Positions 51,313-60,243 of a DNA stretch of 64,000 bases are shown one piece after another. The notes under the pieces were generated by a model. That model saw only the letters and a list, made by a program, of their open reading frames with translations. It had not been told where the DNA came from and searched no databases. A program made the position numbers and the translations under genes. Position 1 is the stretch's first letter, and every line of letters begins with the position of its first letter. This stretch comes from Spelaeicoccus albus (lineage in GTDB: Bacteria > Actinomycetota > Actinomycetes > Actinomycetales > Brevibacteriaceae): NCBI RefSeq assembly GCF_013409065.1, contig NZ_JACBZP010000001.1, forward strand, positions 3,668,518 through 3,732,517, written 5' to 3'.

Positions 51313-54300
51313 CTATCCGGCGGGTGTGAGTCGGATCGTCCACATCACAGCTCGATTGCTAGTGGCGTCAGTAGTAGCAGTCAGACCTCCTTGGGCCCCA
51401 TCCAAAACCGGGCCCCCGGAATCCGCGGCCAAAATCGCATAATGACCACCGCCAGTACCAGCCGCGGTATCACGCTGCTTCACCCCCGCCGGCGCCGTCC
51501 AAGCAGTCGTCGAACCAGACTTGTCTGCCCAATACGACACAACCCAGTCCCCAGCCGCAGCATCAAGCGCCGGAGTAGTGTGATCAGTAGTACTGCTATC
51601 ACCGGCATGCGCAACAGCCTGCCCATCAAGCTTGCTGGCATCAACCCCGGAATACACGACCACCGACAACACCGACTTGTGATACGCCGCATAATCCATG
51701 CGCACCTCGGCCCCAGCATCACCAGCAGCGACGGTCTTCTTCCACACCGTCGAGGACACATTCCCGTTGTCGAACGAATCAACCTCTGTCCATCCGGTCA
51801 CCCCGCTCGGCCCCGTCGTCGTCATACCAGACGGAGCACTAAACGTCAGCAGCATCACGTCACCAGAAGACGCCGCCGAAGGAACCGTCAACTCCTTATG
51901 GGTAGACGACCCCGTCCCCGAATGCGCCGCACCAACAAAACCCAACGTATTCGCAGTCGGAGCCGAAACCGTCACGTCATGCGACACCGTATCCGTCGCA
52001 CCGTCATTGTCCTTGACGGTCAACTTCACCGTGAAAGTACCAGCGTCGGAATAACTATGCGACGGCGTAACGCCCTCGCCCGTCTTCCCATCACCGAAAT
52101 CCCACGAATACGAAGCAATCGACCCATCGGAATCCTTCGACCCCGACCCATCAAACGCGCACCCATTACCCTGACAATCCGACGTAAACGCCGCCGACGG
52201 AGCACTATTCGGCGCCGGCTCTCCGGCTGGTGTGAGTCGGATCGTCCACATCACAGCTCGATTGCTAGTGGCGTCAGTAGTAGCAGTCAGACCTCCTTGG
52301 GCCCCATCCAAAACCGGGCCCCCGGAATCCGCGGCCAAAATCGCATAATGACCACCGCCAGTACCAGCCGCGGTATCACGCTGCTTCACCCCCGCCGGCG
52401 CCGTCCAAGCAGTCGTCGAACCAGACTTGTCTGCCCAATACGACACAACCCAGTCCCCAGCCGCAGCATCAAGCGCCGGAGTAGTGTGATCAGTAGTACT
52501 GCTATCACCGGCATGCGCAACAGCCTGCCCATCAAGCTTGCTGGCATCAACCCCGGAATACACGACCACCGACAACACCGACTTGTGATACGCCGCATAA
52601 TCCATGCGCACCTCGGCCCCAGCATCACCAGCAGCGACGGTCTTCTTCCACACCGTCGAGGACACATTCCCGTTGTCGAACGAATCAACCTCTGTCCATC
52701 CGGTCACCCCGCTCGGCCCCGTCGTCGTCATACCAGACGGAGCACTAAACGTCAGCAGCATCACGTCACCAGAAGACGCCGCCGAAGGAACCGTCAACTC
52801 CTTATGGGTAGACGACCCCGTCCCCGAATGCGCCGCACCAACAAAACCCAACGTATTCGCAGTCGGAGCCGACACCGTCACGTCATGCGACACCGTATCC
52901 GTCGCACCGTCATTGTCCTTGACGGTCAACTTCACCGTGAAAGTACCAGCGTCGGAATAACTATGCGACGGCGTAACGCCCTCGCCCGTCTTCCCATCAC
53001 CGAAATCCCACGAATACGAAGCAATCGACCCATCGGAATCCTTCGACCCCGACCCATCAAACGCGCACCCATTACCCTGACAATCCGACGTAAACGCCGC
53101 CGACGGAGCACTATTCGGCGCGCCAGCAGGACTACCGTTGTAAAGGAACAGTGCACGGGCTCGCCAGTCCACGCCGTCGCTATCGGGTCCGCTCACAACG
53201 CTCGACTCTCCGGTAACGGCGTCGTCCGCAAAATCAACGGCGTGCAAGTTCCCGTCAGCCTTGGTCACGTAATAGAGCTTGCCTCCGGAGTAGAACATTC
53301 CGTCTGCATCGCTGAAGTCGACGCTGCTGGATACAGTCGCATGTGTCTCATCAACGATGCCGCTATCAGGTGAGAACCACCGCCACTGCAAGTTTGGATT
53401 GCCGAATTCCGTATAGTAGAGCTTGCCAGACTTATAGAACATTCCTGTAACATTCGGAAGTTCGCCGTATAGAGATGGATACGCGCCGTCAAACGTCGTC
53501 GTTCCGACCCCTGTGCGCACGTTGGCCCATGCGGGATCATGGTACGGATCATATTTCACGTCCGGGCCCCACGTGGCTCCGTCGAAGGTACGCGAATGCA
53601 GAAAGTTGTCAGTAGAGCCGTAGAAGACCTTGTCACCGACCATAAATGCACCACGCGCCTGACCCCACGGTATGTCGCCATTGCCAACGTCGGTAGGAGT
53701 TGACGCCGTCGTTCCGTCAAACTCGACGCGTGAAACTCCGTTTACGTTGCCAGCTGGTGGCGCCTGCTGGTCTGTGCGCACGATTTCGATGCCGCTGACT
53801 AGAGGGTTCTCCGTAACATGACCAAACGAGATCGTCACGTCACCGTCTGCTGGAGCGGTGATGTCTTTCGACTTCATCGTTCCCGTCTGGTCTCCGACGT
53901 CAGCGACAAGATCTTCATTGTTGAGCCACGTCTGCCCATCAAGGCTGACGTTGAACACTCGTTGGCCGGCCGCCGAAGTACAGCTACACCGATTGGCTAA
54001 ATAAACACGGACTTGAACAGGGGTGCCGGCAGCAACTGGGAAATTCCATTGCATCTCCGGGTCATCCGAAGGATCCCATCGTTCGCTGTCGAAAATAGCC
54101 GACGGCGTGCTGGAGGGAACGCTGGAGTCAAGCACCGCGCCCGGATCATATGTTGCCGAATTACTACCGGAATTCCGATTCGGACTTGTAGCCGCAGTAT
54201 CGGCGGTCCAGTCGGGGCCATTGTCCACAGCTTGTATAGCGGGGCCTCCAGCATTCACGCGATATAGCACGTTGCTATTAGCAGATTTTGCTTGTGTGCC

Positions 54301-55671
54301 TGCAAGGAACAAGGAGCCCGGCAACGTACCTGTAGCGGTGGAGGCCGACTTCGATCCACCGTCGTAGGGGAAGAAAGCTATTTTTGAGCGCTTATATTTA
54401 TAGTTGCCGATCCAGTCTGTATTGGAACCAAGGTAGATACCATCTTTTGTGGCCAAGAAGTTGTACACCCAGGCTCCCAACGGCACGCGCCCGGGATTCC
54501 AGCTCAGCGGTCGCCCGCTTATCGGATCTAATGCCGCTAACCCTGGCCTAGGGACTGCACCAGCGGACGCATGATCCACTCCAAGTGGATCGTTCCCCCA
54601 CCTCTCGTGTCCGCCGATGAAAATCGCCGCATCGGTTACAGTAACTCCTTGGAGGCTATCGCCCCCGGTTTCCGCGATCCATGTGGGCTGGACGTCGGTA
54701 CCCTGGGCATCGGTCTTCCATTTCGCAGCGGCGTCGCACAGCGTACCGGGGTTACCCCCTCCGGTGGAAGTCACAACGAAATAGGATCCGTCGGGCGAAA
54801 ATGAAACGCCACGCACAGTGTCGCTGAAAGCCCAGCTGAAGCACGTCGGTTGATACCGGGTCGTGTTCCAGTTTTGGTCGACCGTCGCTGACTGACCCGT
54901 GAGGTCGATCATCACTATCTGATCGCGTTGCAGACCATCAACCTGGGCGAAATTCCCAATCGCCACCATTGTGTGACCGTCAGCCGTGACGTCGAAACGC
55001 CGGACGCCGACCCAACCGACCGTTTCAGGGTTGTGCTGGCCAGAAACTTGAAGGTTCATGAATGACTGCACGGCACCTGAATCGGCATCGAGAGAGGCTA
55101 AACCAGCGTGCGGCTGTCCACCCACGCGTGAAAATGTCCCACCAACGTACAGTCTGTCGCCCCGTAGGGTGAGGTCCCGCACTTCCCCGTAATTAAAGCT
55201 GGGTGTCGTCCAGCCAGAGACGATGGTTCCCGAACTTAGATCGAGAAGCGCCAAGTCGGTGACGCTGACATTTCCGATCTTCGTAAAATTGCCGCCGACG
55301 TAGACGGAATGATCGTTAGGCCCGGGTGCTACCGCATTTACTATGCCATTCACAGATGGATTGAACGATGTGGATAGTGCACCAGTATCGGCATTGAACG
55401 CCGCTACGTGATTATACGTTTGGTTGTTGACCGACGTGAAGTCTCCACCCATCACAATCAAGTTGCCGACTTTGGACATTGACTGCACGTCACCATTATT
55501 GACCTGGGGCGTTTTTGTCGACGGAACATCATTCGGGATAGTGCGACTTGACGGGCCAGGGTCCGGCGGTTGCGATGCCTGGGCAGAACCTACAGGGGTT
55601 ATAGTCAGAAAAAACGCGGCAAGTATCGCGGATAACATCGCTGCCAAAAGTGCACGGATTGGAGCTTTCAT
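51313..55671 (-). CDS. Large secreted multidomain surface protein (propeller, malectin, duplicated PKD/jelly-roll)
   Basis: 1452-aa exported protein. Residues 1-32 are a signal peptide ending GSAQA. Residues 40-460 hold WD/delta-60-like blades (repeated VGGxF[TS] motifs such as VMGGDFTSV and VYVGGNFTKIG), 470-635 a malectin-like carbohydrate-binding domain (VLYRVNAGGPAIQAVDNGPDW, GDVTISFGHV), 640-845 a second propeller-like part, and 850-1452 two nearly identical units each with a PKD domain (SYSWDFGDGKTGEGVTPSHSY) and a jelly-roll. There is no LPxTG or C-terminal anchor, so it may be free or held by polysaccharide. It is encoded within a polysaccharide locus; binding or display of glycan is inferred. 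Confidence 0.85.
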   Translation of the reverse strand: MKAPIRALLAAMLSAILAAFFLTITPVGSAQASQPPDPGPSSRTIPNDVPSTKTPQVNNGDVQSMSKVGNLIVMGGDFTSVNNQTYNHVAAFNADTGALSTSFNPSVNGIVNAVAPGPNDHSVYVGGNFTKIGNVSVTDLALLDLSSGTIVSGWTTPSFNYGEVRDLTLRGDRLYVGGTFSRVGGQPHAGLASLDADSGAVQSFMNLQVSGQHNPETVGWVGVRRFDVTADGHTMVAIGNFAQVDGLQRDQIVMIDLTGQSATVDQNWNTTRYQPTCFSWAFSDTVRGVSFSPDGSYFVVTSTGGGNPGTLCDAAAKWKTDAQGTDVQPTWIAETGGDSLQGVTVTDAAIFIGGHERWGNDPLGVDHASAGAVPRPGLAALDPISGRPLSWNPGRVPLGAWVYNFLATKDGIYLGSNTDWIGNYKYKRSKIAFFPYDGGSKSASTATGTLPGSLFLAGTQAKSANSNVLYRVNAGGPAIQAVDNGPDWTADTAATSPNRNSGSNSATYDPGAVLDSSVPSSTPSAIFDSERWDPSDDPEMQWNFPVAAGTPVQVRVYLANRCSCTSAAGQRVFNVSLDGQTWLNNEDLVADVGDQTGTMKSKDITAPADGDVTISFGHVTENPLVSGIEIVRTDQQAPPAGNVNGVSRVEFDGTTASTPTDVGNGDIPWGQARGAFMVGDKVFYGSTDNFLHSRTFDGATWGPDVKYDPYHDPAWANVRTGVGTTTFDGAYPSLYGELPNVTGMFYKSGKLYYTEFGNPNLQWRWFSPDSGIVDETHATVSSSVDFSDADGMFYSGGKLYYVTKADGNLHAVDFADDAVTGESSVVSGPDSDGVDWRARALFLYNGSPAGAPNSAPSAAFTSDCQGNGCAFDGSGSKDSDGSIASYSWDFGDGKTGEGVTPSHSYSDAGTFTVKLTVKDNDGATDTVSHDVTVSAPTANTLGFVGAAHSGTGSSTHKELTVPSAASSGDVMLLTFSAPSGMTTTGPSGVTGWTEVDSFDNGNVSSTVWKKTVAAGDAGAEVRMDYAAYHKSVLSVVVYSGVDASKLDGQAVAHAGDSSTTDHTTPALDAAAGDWVVSYWADKSGSTTAWTAPAGVKQRDTAAGTGGGHYAILAADSGGPVLDGAQGGLTATTDATSNRAVMWTIRLTPAGEPAPNSAPSAAFTSDCQGNGCAFDGSGSKDSDGSIASYSWDFGDGKTGEGVTPSHSYSDAGTFTVKLTVKDNDGATDTVSHDVTVSAPTANTLGFVGAAHSGTGSSTHKELTVPSAASSGDVMLLTFSAPSGMTTTGPSGVTGWTEVDSFDNGNVSSTVWKKTVAAGDAGAEVRMDYAAYHKSVLSVVVYSGVDASKLDGQAVAHAGDSSTTDHTTPALDAAAGDWVVSYWADKSGSTTAWTAPAGVKQRDTAAGTGGGHYAILAADSGGPVLDGAQGGLTATTDATSNRAVMWTIRLTPAG
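51323..52215 (-). repeat. 893-bp tandem duplication, copy 1 (3' copy of the gene)
   Basis: Near-identical to 52229-53121 at an offset of 906 bp (302 codons). The only base difference I noticed is A at 51967 against C at 52873, a silent change in a Val codon. Copy 1 encodes the C-terminal PKD plus jelly-roll unit. Confidence 0.93.
52229..53121 (-). repeat. 893-bp tandem duplication, copy 2 (5' copy of the gene)
   Basis: Second copy of the repeat in the large secreted protein gene, encoding the first PKD plus jelly-roll unit (about residues 850-1147). Thirteen non-repeated bases separate the copies. Confidence 0.93.
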
Positions 55672-55789
55672 TGGGGTATCCTCGTGTCTCGAATGCCAGC
55701 GGAAAGGTTTTCACAAGTCTCGACTTTGCCTAGGGCCGACCGTTGCAACTGGACTGCCGTAAGGATCGTTCCGAATGATCCGATGAACT

Positions 55790-56542
55790 TCATTTGAGGA
55801 ACGACACTTCAAAGCAACCCTTGTCGGAACCCGACTTGACCATCAAACGCCATTTGCCCGGCGAAGGCACTGCCATGTGTACGCTGTAGTATTTCCAAAC
55901 ATTTGCTTTTTGAACCGCTCTTGAGTGAACCGTGTGGGCAGACCCCTTGGCCCCGATCCGAGTCAGCTTTATCTCAAGTCCGGGCATCGCTCTGCTGCTT
56001 GGAATTACATAGAAGTTGACTGTCGGCTGCTGCGAACTCGCGAATTGGGATTTATATAACTTCTTCGCACGCTGAAAGTTTCCCATCGCGACAGTTCCGG
56101 ACGTGACGTCGCTGTTCGGTCCAACAGCGACGCATTTGCCGGCCTCAGTACTTCCAGGAAGTTTCTTAAGCACCGATTTTTGCGATTTCGGGTGAGCCGG
56201 CGGAAGCCCCGGTGGAGGAGACTCCCGACCAGAGCTGGAACTGCTCGCTTTCCCCTGTGACGACTTCATGCTGGATTGGGACGACGGCGTACGAACTGAT
56301 TGCCGATCATGAGAGTCACGTGTGGAGTTCGTCGCACTTCCGGCAGCAGCGGGAGAGTCGGTTGATGGGCGAGTTGACTCAGAAGAGGGCGCCGTCGCAG
56401 CCGAGGGGCCCGGCCCTTGTTGCGCAGAACAGCCACTTGCCGCCACTAGGAGGGCCAACGCAACGGCCGGCACCGTGAGCATAATCCGGGGCCTCCGGAA
56501 TATCACGTACCTACGTGTGCCGTTGCCGCGAAAACACTTCAT
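55790..56542 (-). CDS. Putative lipoprotein with Ser/Thr-rich linker
   Basis: 250-aa exported protein. The signal sequence has a lipobox LVAASGC (Cys at about residue 38), followed by a linker of about 75 residues rich in Ser, Thr and Pro, and a C-terminal domain of about 110 residues ending SPGKWRLMVKSGSDKGCFEV, which looks like a beta-sandwich. I do not recognise a family. It starts at 56542 or at an inner ATG (MLTVPAVALALL). It lies just upstream of the large secreted protein gene and on the same strand. Confidence 0.7.
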   Translation of the reverse strand: MKCFRGNGTRRYVIFRRPRIMLTVPAVALALLVAASGCSAQQGPGPSAATAPSSESTRPSTDSPAAAGSATNSTRDSHDRQSVRTPSSQSSMKSSQGKASSSSSGRESPPPGLPPAHPKSQKSVLKKLPGSTEAGKCVAVGPNSDVTSGTVAMGNFQRAKKLYKSQFASSQQPTVNFYVIPSSRAMPGLEIKLTRIGAKGSAHTVHSRAVQKANVWKYYSVHMAVPSPGKWRLMVKSGSDKGCFEVSFLK

Positions 56543-56710
56543 CGAGAGACCTCACCAATTAGTGCGGCTCGCTCTTTTGCAGGCCGACGACATGGTTCAT
56601 TATTAGCGCTTACGCCGTTTTCGCAACGGCAATTCCACACAGTCGAGTACGTCCAGCACGGAAACGAGTATCCATTCGTTTCGAGCAAGTAGATCAAGAG
56701 TGTTCCGCGC

Positions 56711-57811
56711 GTGATTAGTGCTGACTCACGCGGCTATAGAATGCGAGATATGGCTTCCCGCTGGCGCAATACCGTCACGCGCCTTCCCAACGGCTATCGG
56801 CTGGGGAGGCTCATTGGCGTTACGCTCGTATGCGTCGGCATGTTGTCCACGATTTCGTGTTCGACGAACCTCACGAAGCCGGCGTCCCCCACCGCGACCG
56901 CACAAGCACAGTCCCCTGCATGCGACTCAGACTCTTGCCGAGTGAAATGGGGAGTCGCGGTGCCGAATGGGTCCGCGTCGGATGTCCACACCCTCGAACA
57001 ACGCCTAGATCAGCGTTTCGACTTCGTCTACACGTATCACGACATCGACGGAGTCGTACCCAGTCACGACGAAAAGAAGATCACGCAGTCGGGGCACCAG
57101 CTACACATTTCAATCATCCCGCGAGACTTCGCAGCCGCGGACAAGAACACAATCAAATGGAAAGACGTAGCCCAAGGCCGTTACGATGCAGATCTGACTC
57201 GGCAAGCCCAGGGAATCGCTGAGTTGCCGGGAACGGTTTACGTTACGTTCGACCATGAGCCTGACCAGACGGCAAAACGGGCTCGAGGCACCGTTTCGGA
57301 TTATGTCTCAGCTTGGCGCCACGTCCACCATTTGTATCGTCGTCTCGGCGTCGACAACGTAAAATGGGTTTGGGTCATGATGGGTTGGAAGCCCGCCTAC
57401 AAGCGCGCTGGACAGCTGTGGCCCGGCAACAAGTACGTCGATTGGATCAGCTGGGAAGCTTATAACCACTCCGGCTGTCAGAGCAATGCCGTGAGTCCGA
57501 CAAAAGAGACTACGTTCAGCTCGACAATCAAGCAGACCTTTCGCTGGATTCATCGCGTTGGCGCCAAGTACGGAATCGACGCACGAAAACCGATGATGAT
57601 CAGCGAATCTGCCACAGTACTCTATCCTCAAGACCCTGAACGTACTGCTCAGTGGTACGCCGACATCCCTCGTGTCCTAAGTAAGTATCCGCAGATTCGG
57701 GCAATCACGCTCTTCGACCTCGACGTCGACGATTGCAACTTCAGGTTTCAAGAGCAACCACGTGCACTCGCAGCCGTCCGGGACGCAATGACGTCCACGC
57801 GCGGTGGCTAG
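56711..57811 (+). CDS. GH26-like glycoside hydrolase lipoprotein
   Basis: 366-aa protein. The lipobox is LSTISC (Cys at about residue 50). The catalytic part resembles family 26 (beta-mannanase-like) clan A hydrolases: the acid/base Glu is in YVTFDHEPD, the nucleophile Glu in PMMISESATV, and WISWEAYNHSGC lies between. Such proteins in polysaccharide loci may trim or release the polymer. ATG 56711 is the longest start; inner Mets at residues 11 and 14 are alternatives. Transcribed away from the 55790-56542 lipoprotein gene. Confidence 0.8.
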   Translation: MISADSRGYRMRDMASRWRNTVTRLPNGYRLGRLIGVTLVCVGMLSTISCSTNLTKPASPTATAQAQSPACDSDSCRVKWGVAVPNGSASDVHTLEQRLDQRFDFVYTYHDIDGVVPSHDEKKITQSGHQLHISIIPRDFAAADKNTIKWKDVAQGRYDADLTRQAQGIAELPGTVYVTFDHEPDQTAKRARGTVSDYVSAWRHVHHLYRRLGVDNVKWVWVMMGWKPAYKRAGQLWPGNKYVDWISWEAYNHSGCQSNAVSPTKETTFSSTIKQTFRWIHRVGAKYGIDARKPMMISESATVLYPQDPERTAQWYADIPRVLSKYPQIRAITLFDLDVDDCNFRFQEQPRALAAVRDAMTSTRGG

Positions 57812-57826
57812 TACTTAAAATTTGAC

Positions 57827-58591
57827 CTATGGCGCGGGCAGAAAACTAGGCTGCGAATCTGAAGTGGCCATCCGAATATCGTCGACATCCATCGTGTAGT
57901 CCACGGGCACCGTTGGATAGTGTATCCACAACGCGCGCACAGACTCGGCACGCTTATTTGCTTTCGACACGAGCTTCTTTGGCGCATGATTATCGAATCG
58001 TATGCTTGCCTGATAGCGGGGTGCCCGATATCCGACCACGGCGCTTATCGTGTGCCATATGCCAACATCAGGCATCGCAGCAATCTCGACAGACTCGCTG
58101 AAATTAAAATCGCAGACAAGTTTGCCATATTTGAAGTAGACAGTGAACTGTGATTTAGGGGACTTTGAGGCAGTGTTGCCGATCTCAAAGAGGTTCATAT
58201 ACTTGTCGGAACTCCGGGGCAGTGTCACCAGCCGAAAACTCAGGGTGAATGACGCCCACGGCAAGTTACGCGCAAAGCGCTTATCATCGATCACGAGCGC
58301 CGCGCGATTGTTGTTTTTGCGCATGGGCTCCAAGCGACAGCCATAGCCCCCAGTCTGTGCATACGCAGGCGACGTTTTCGCGCCGATGTGCCCGCTGAAC
58401 ACCTTACCGATCACACCGTCCTCGAAATCAACGTGGATTTCCTGCTTCGAGCCTTTTGTCCCCGACGGCTTGGACACCGATTCGCGAGCGCATCCAGCGA
58501 CTGCAGCCAACGCCAGACTTCCTCCTGCCAACAGCAGGCCGCGTCGTGCTGCGCGTCTGGTCTTTTCGTCCGCAGATTCGATTTCGTTCAC
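57827..58591 (-). CDS. LamG-like (concanavalin-fold) lipoprotein, Tat type
   Basis: 254-aa protein beginning MNEIESADEKTRRAARRGLL from GTG 58591. RRAARRG fits a twin-arginine signal and AAVAGC a lipobox. The rest is a beta-rich jelly-roll (VDFEDGVIGKVFSGHIGAK, ASFTLSFRLVTLPRS, DYTMDVDDIRMA) like LamG or family 7-type polysaccharide lyases. A TTG start at 58654 is less likely. It ends 15 bp from the end of the convergent GH26-like gene. Binding or cleavage of a surface glycan is inferred. Confidence 0.7.
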   Translation of the reverse strand: MNEIESADEKTRRAARRGLLLAGGSLALAAVAGCARESVSKPSGTKGSKQEIHVDFEDGVIGKVFSGHIGAKTSPAYAQTGGYGCRLEPMRKNNNRAALVIDDKRFARNLPWASFTLSFRLVTLPRSSDKYMNLFEIGNTASKSPKSQFTVYFKYGKLVCDFNFSESVEIAAMPDVGIWHTISAVVGYRAPRYQASIRFDNHAPKKLVSKANKRAESVRALWIHYPTVPVDYTMDVDDIRMATSDSQPSFLPAP

Positions 58592-58929
58592 TCTGGCAGT
58601 ATCCCACCGTTCACTGTCGGCATGGTGGGGTAATTCGCTCCAACCGGACTCCAACGGTACCCCGTTATGCCTGAATTGCTACTTTGGCCTAGCCAAACGC
58701 TACTCGACTTCCGCTGAGCTCTACTCGACTCCACAAAATCGCATTTCCGCCGGCCGTTCTTCGACCAATAATGGTGATCAACCGTTATCCCCGGCCCAAC
58801 ACTCGGGCCCTAGGAAAAATATGTGCAGCGAGGTCTCATTATGGTTTTACAAATCGCTCCAACACACTATTCAACCCCCAACCTCTCCGTCGTCCGGAGC
58901 CTCAACCGATCTGCAATGGTGGAGTCAGC

Positions 58930-60243
58930 ATGACGTCAATATCGGTAGTCGGATGCGGTTATCTTGGCGCAGTCCACGCCGGCGTACTTGCCTCTCTCGG
59001 GCATGAAGTAGTTGGAATCGATGTAGACGCAAGCAAGGTCGACAGTCTGACGCTGAGTGAACCACCTTTCTACGAGCCGGGATTAAACAAGCTGCTGGCC
59101 GATTCGCAGGCGAGCGGCCTCCTTCGATTCACTACAGACTTCTCATCGGCAAAAGGCGCAACAGTCCACTTTGTGTGTGTCGGGACGCCGCAACGTGCCG
59201 GCGAGTTGGGTGCAAATCTCGACTACGTGAATTCTGCCGTGGCCTCGCTATCCACGCATCTCAACCACGGAGACTTGATAGTCGGCAAATCCACAGTGCC
59301 CGTCGGCACCGCAGAAATGCTAGCCAAGTCGATAGCGTCGGCGCCCGGGGCGTCGCTCGCGTGGAATCCCGAATTTCTACGCGAGGGGCATGCCATCGAG
59401 GACAGCATCAGCCCGGACCGTCTTGTCTATGGAGTCGAAGAAGGCGAAGTTGGAAGGCGTGCCGTAGCAAGTCTCGATGAGGTCTACGCTCAACTGTTGA
59501 AGCGCGGGACAAAACGTTTAGTCACTGACCGCGCTACGGCCGAAATGGTCAAAACCGCGGCGAATTCATTTCTCGCCACGAAAATTTCATTCATTAATGC
59601 CATGGCGGAATTATGCGAAGCAGCCGGAGCCGATGTGGCGCAGCTCGCCGACGCTATTGGAATGGATGATCGCATCGGCCGAAAGTTTTTAAACCCAGGT
59701 TTAGGATTTGGTGGCGGATGTTTGCCAAAAGACATCCGGGCGTTCATGGCCCGCGCCGGAGAGCTCGGCGCCGATCAAGCTCTCACCTTTCTCCGCGAAA
59801 TCGACTCAATCAACATGCGCCGCCGGATTCGTATGGTCGACTTGGCGAGAGAAGTCTGCGACGGTTCGTTTATCGGCCGGAAGATCACAGTTTTGGGAGC
59901 TGCCTTCAAGCCAAATAGCGACGATGTACGGGACTCCCCCGCCTTGAACGTCGCCGCGCAGATCTCACTCCAGGGAGGCGACGTGACCGTCACCGACCCC
60001 CGGGCAATCGACAACGCTCGCAAGTTGTTCCCCAATTTATCGTATAACGCGAACGTATACGAAGCGCTTGAGCACACCGACGCCGTACTGCTCCTCACCG
60101 AGTGGGACGAGTACCGCGAGTTGGATCCCGCCGATATCAAACGACTAGTCGGCCGTGCCGCTGTTCTGGACGGGAGAAACGTCCTCGATCCGCAGAAATG
60201 GCGAGAAGCAGGATGGCTGTATCGAGCGTTGGGACGACGATGA
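58930..60243 (+). CDS. ugd: UDP-glucose / nucleotide-sugar 6-dehydrogenase
   Basis: 437-aa enzyme. The NAD loop GCGYLG is at residues 8-13, the catalytic Cys at C264 in GFGGGCLPKD, and EFLREG and the C-terminal NAFKPNSDDVRDSP-type block (GAAFKPNSDDVRDSPAL) are present. It oxidises UDP-glucose to UDP-glucuronate, a precursor for acidic polysaccharide. ATG 58930 follows GGTGGAG; the 53-codon upstream extension is not real. First gene of a plus-strand operon; the stop overlaps the next start (ATGA). Confidence 0.94.
   Translation: MTSISVVGCGYLGAVHAGVLASLGHEVVGIDVDASKVDSLTLSEPPFYEPGLNKLLADSQASGLLRFTTDFSSAKGATVHFVCVGTPQRAGELGANLDYVNSAVASLSTHLNHGDLIVGKSTVPVGTAEMLAKSIASAPGASLAWNPEFLREGHAIEDSISPDRLVYGVEEGEVGRRAVASLDEVYAQLLKRGTKRLVTDRATAEMVKTAANSFLATKISFINAMAELCEAAGADVAQLADAIGMDDRIGRKFLNPGLGFGGGCLPKDIRAFMARAGELGADQALTFLREIDSINMRRRIRMVDLAREVCDGSFIGRKITVLGAAFKPNSDDVRDSPALNVAAQISLQGGDVTVTDPRAIDNARKLFPNLSYNANVYEALEHTDAVLLLTEWDEYRELDPADIKRLVGRAAVLDGRNVLDPQKWREAGWLYRALGRR

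Noticed and set aside
51323-53121. Duplication as an insertion sequence or composite transposon
   Set aside because: There is no transposase, no terminal inverted repeats and no target duplication. The repeat keeps the reading frame of a single gene.
51391-53373. 660-codon plus-strand frame over the duplicated region
   Set aside because: It is antisense to the large secreted protein, repeats itself only because the DNA does, and is full of Arg-Arg and Ser runs.
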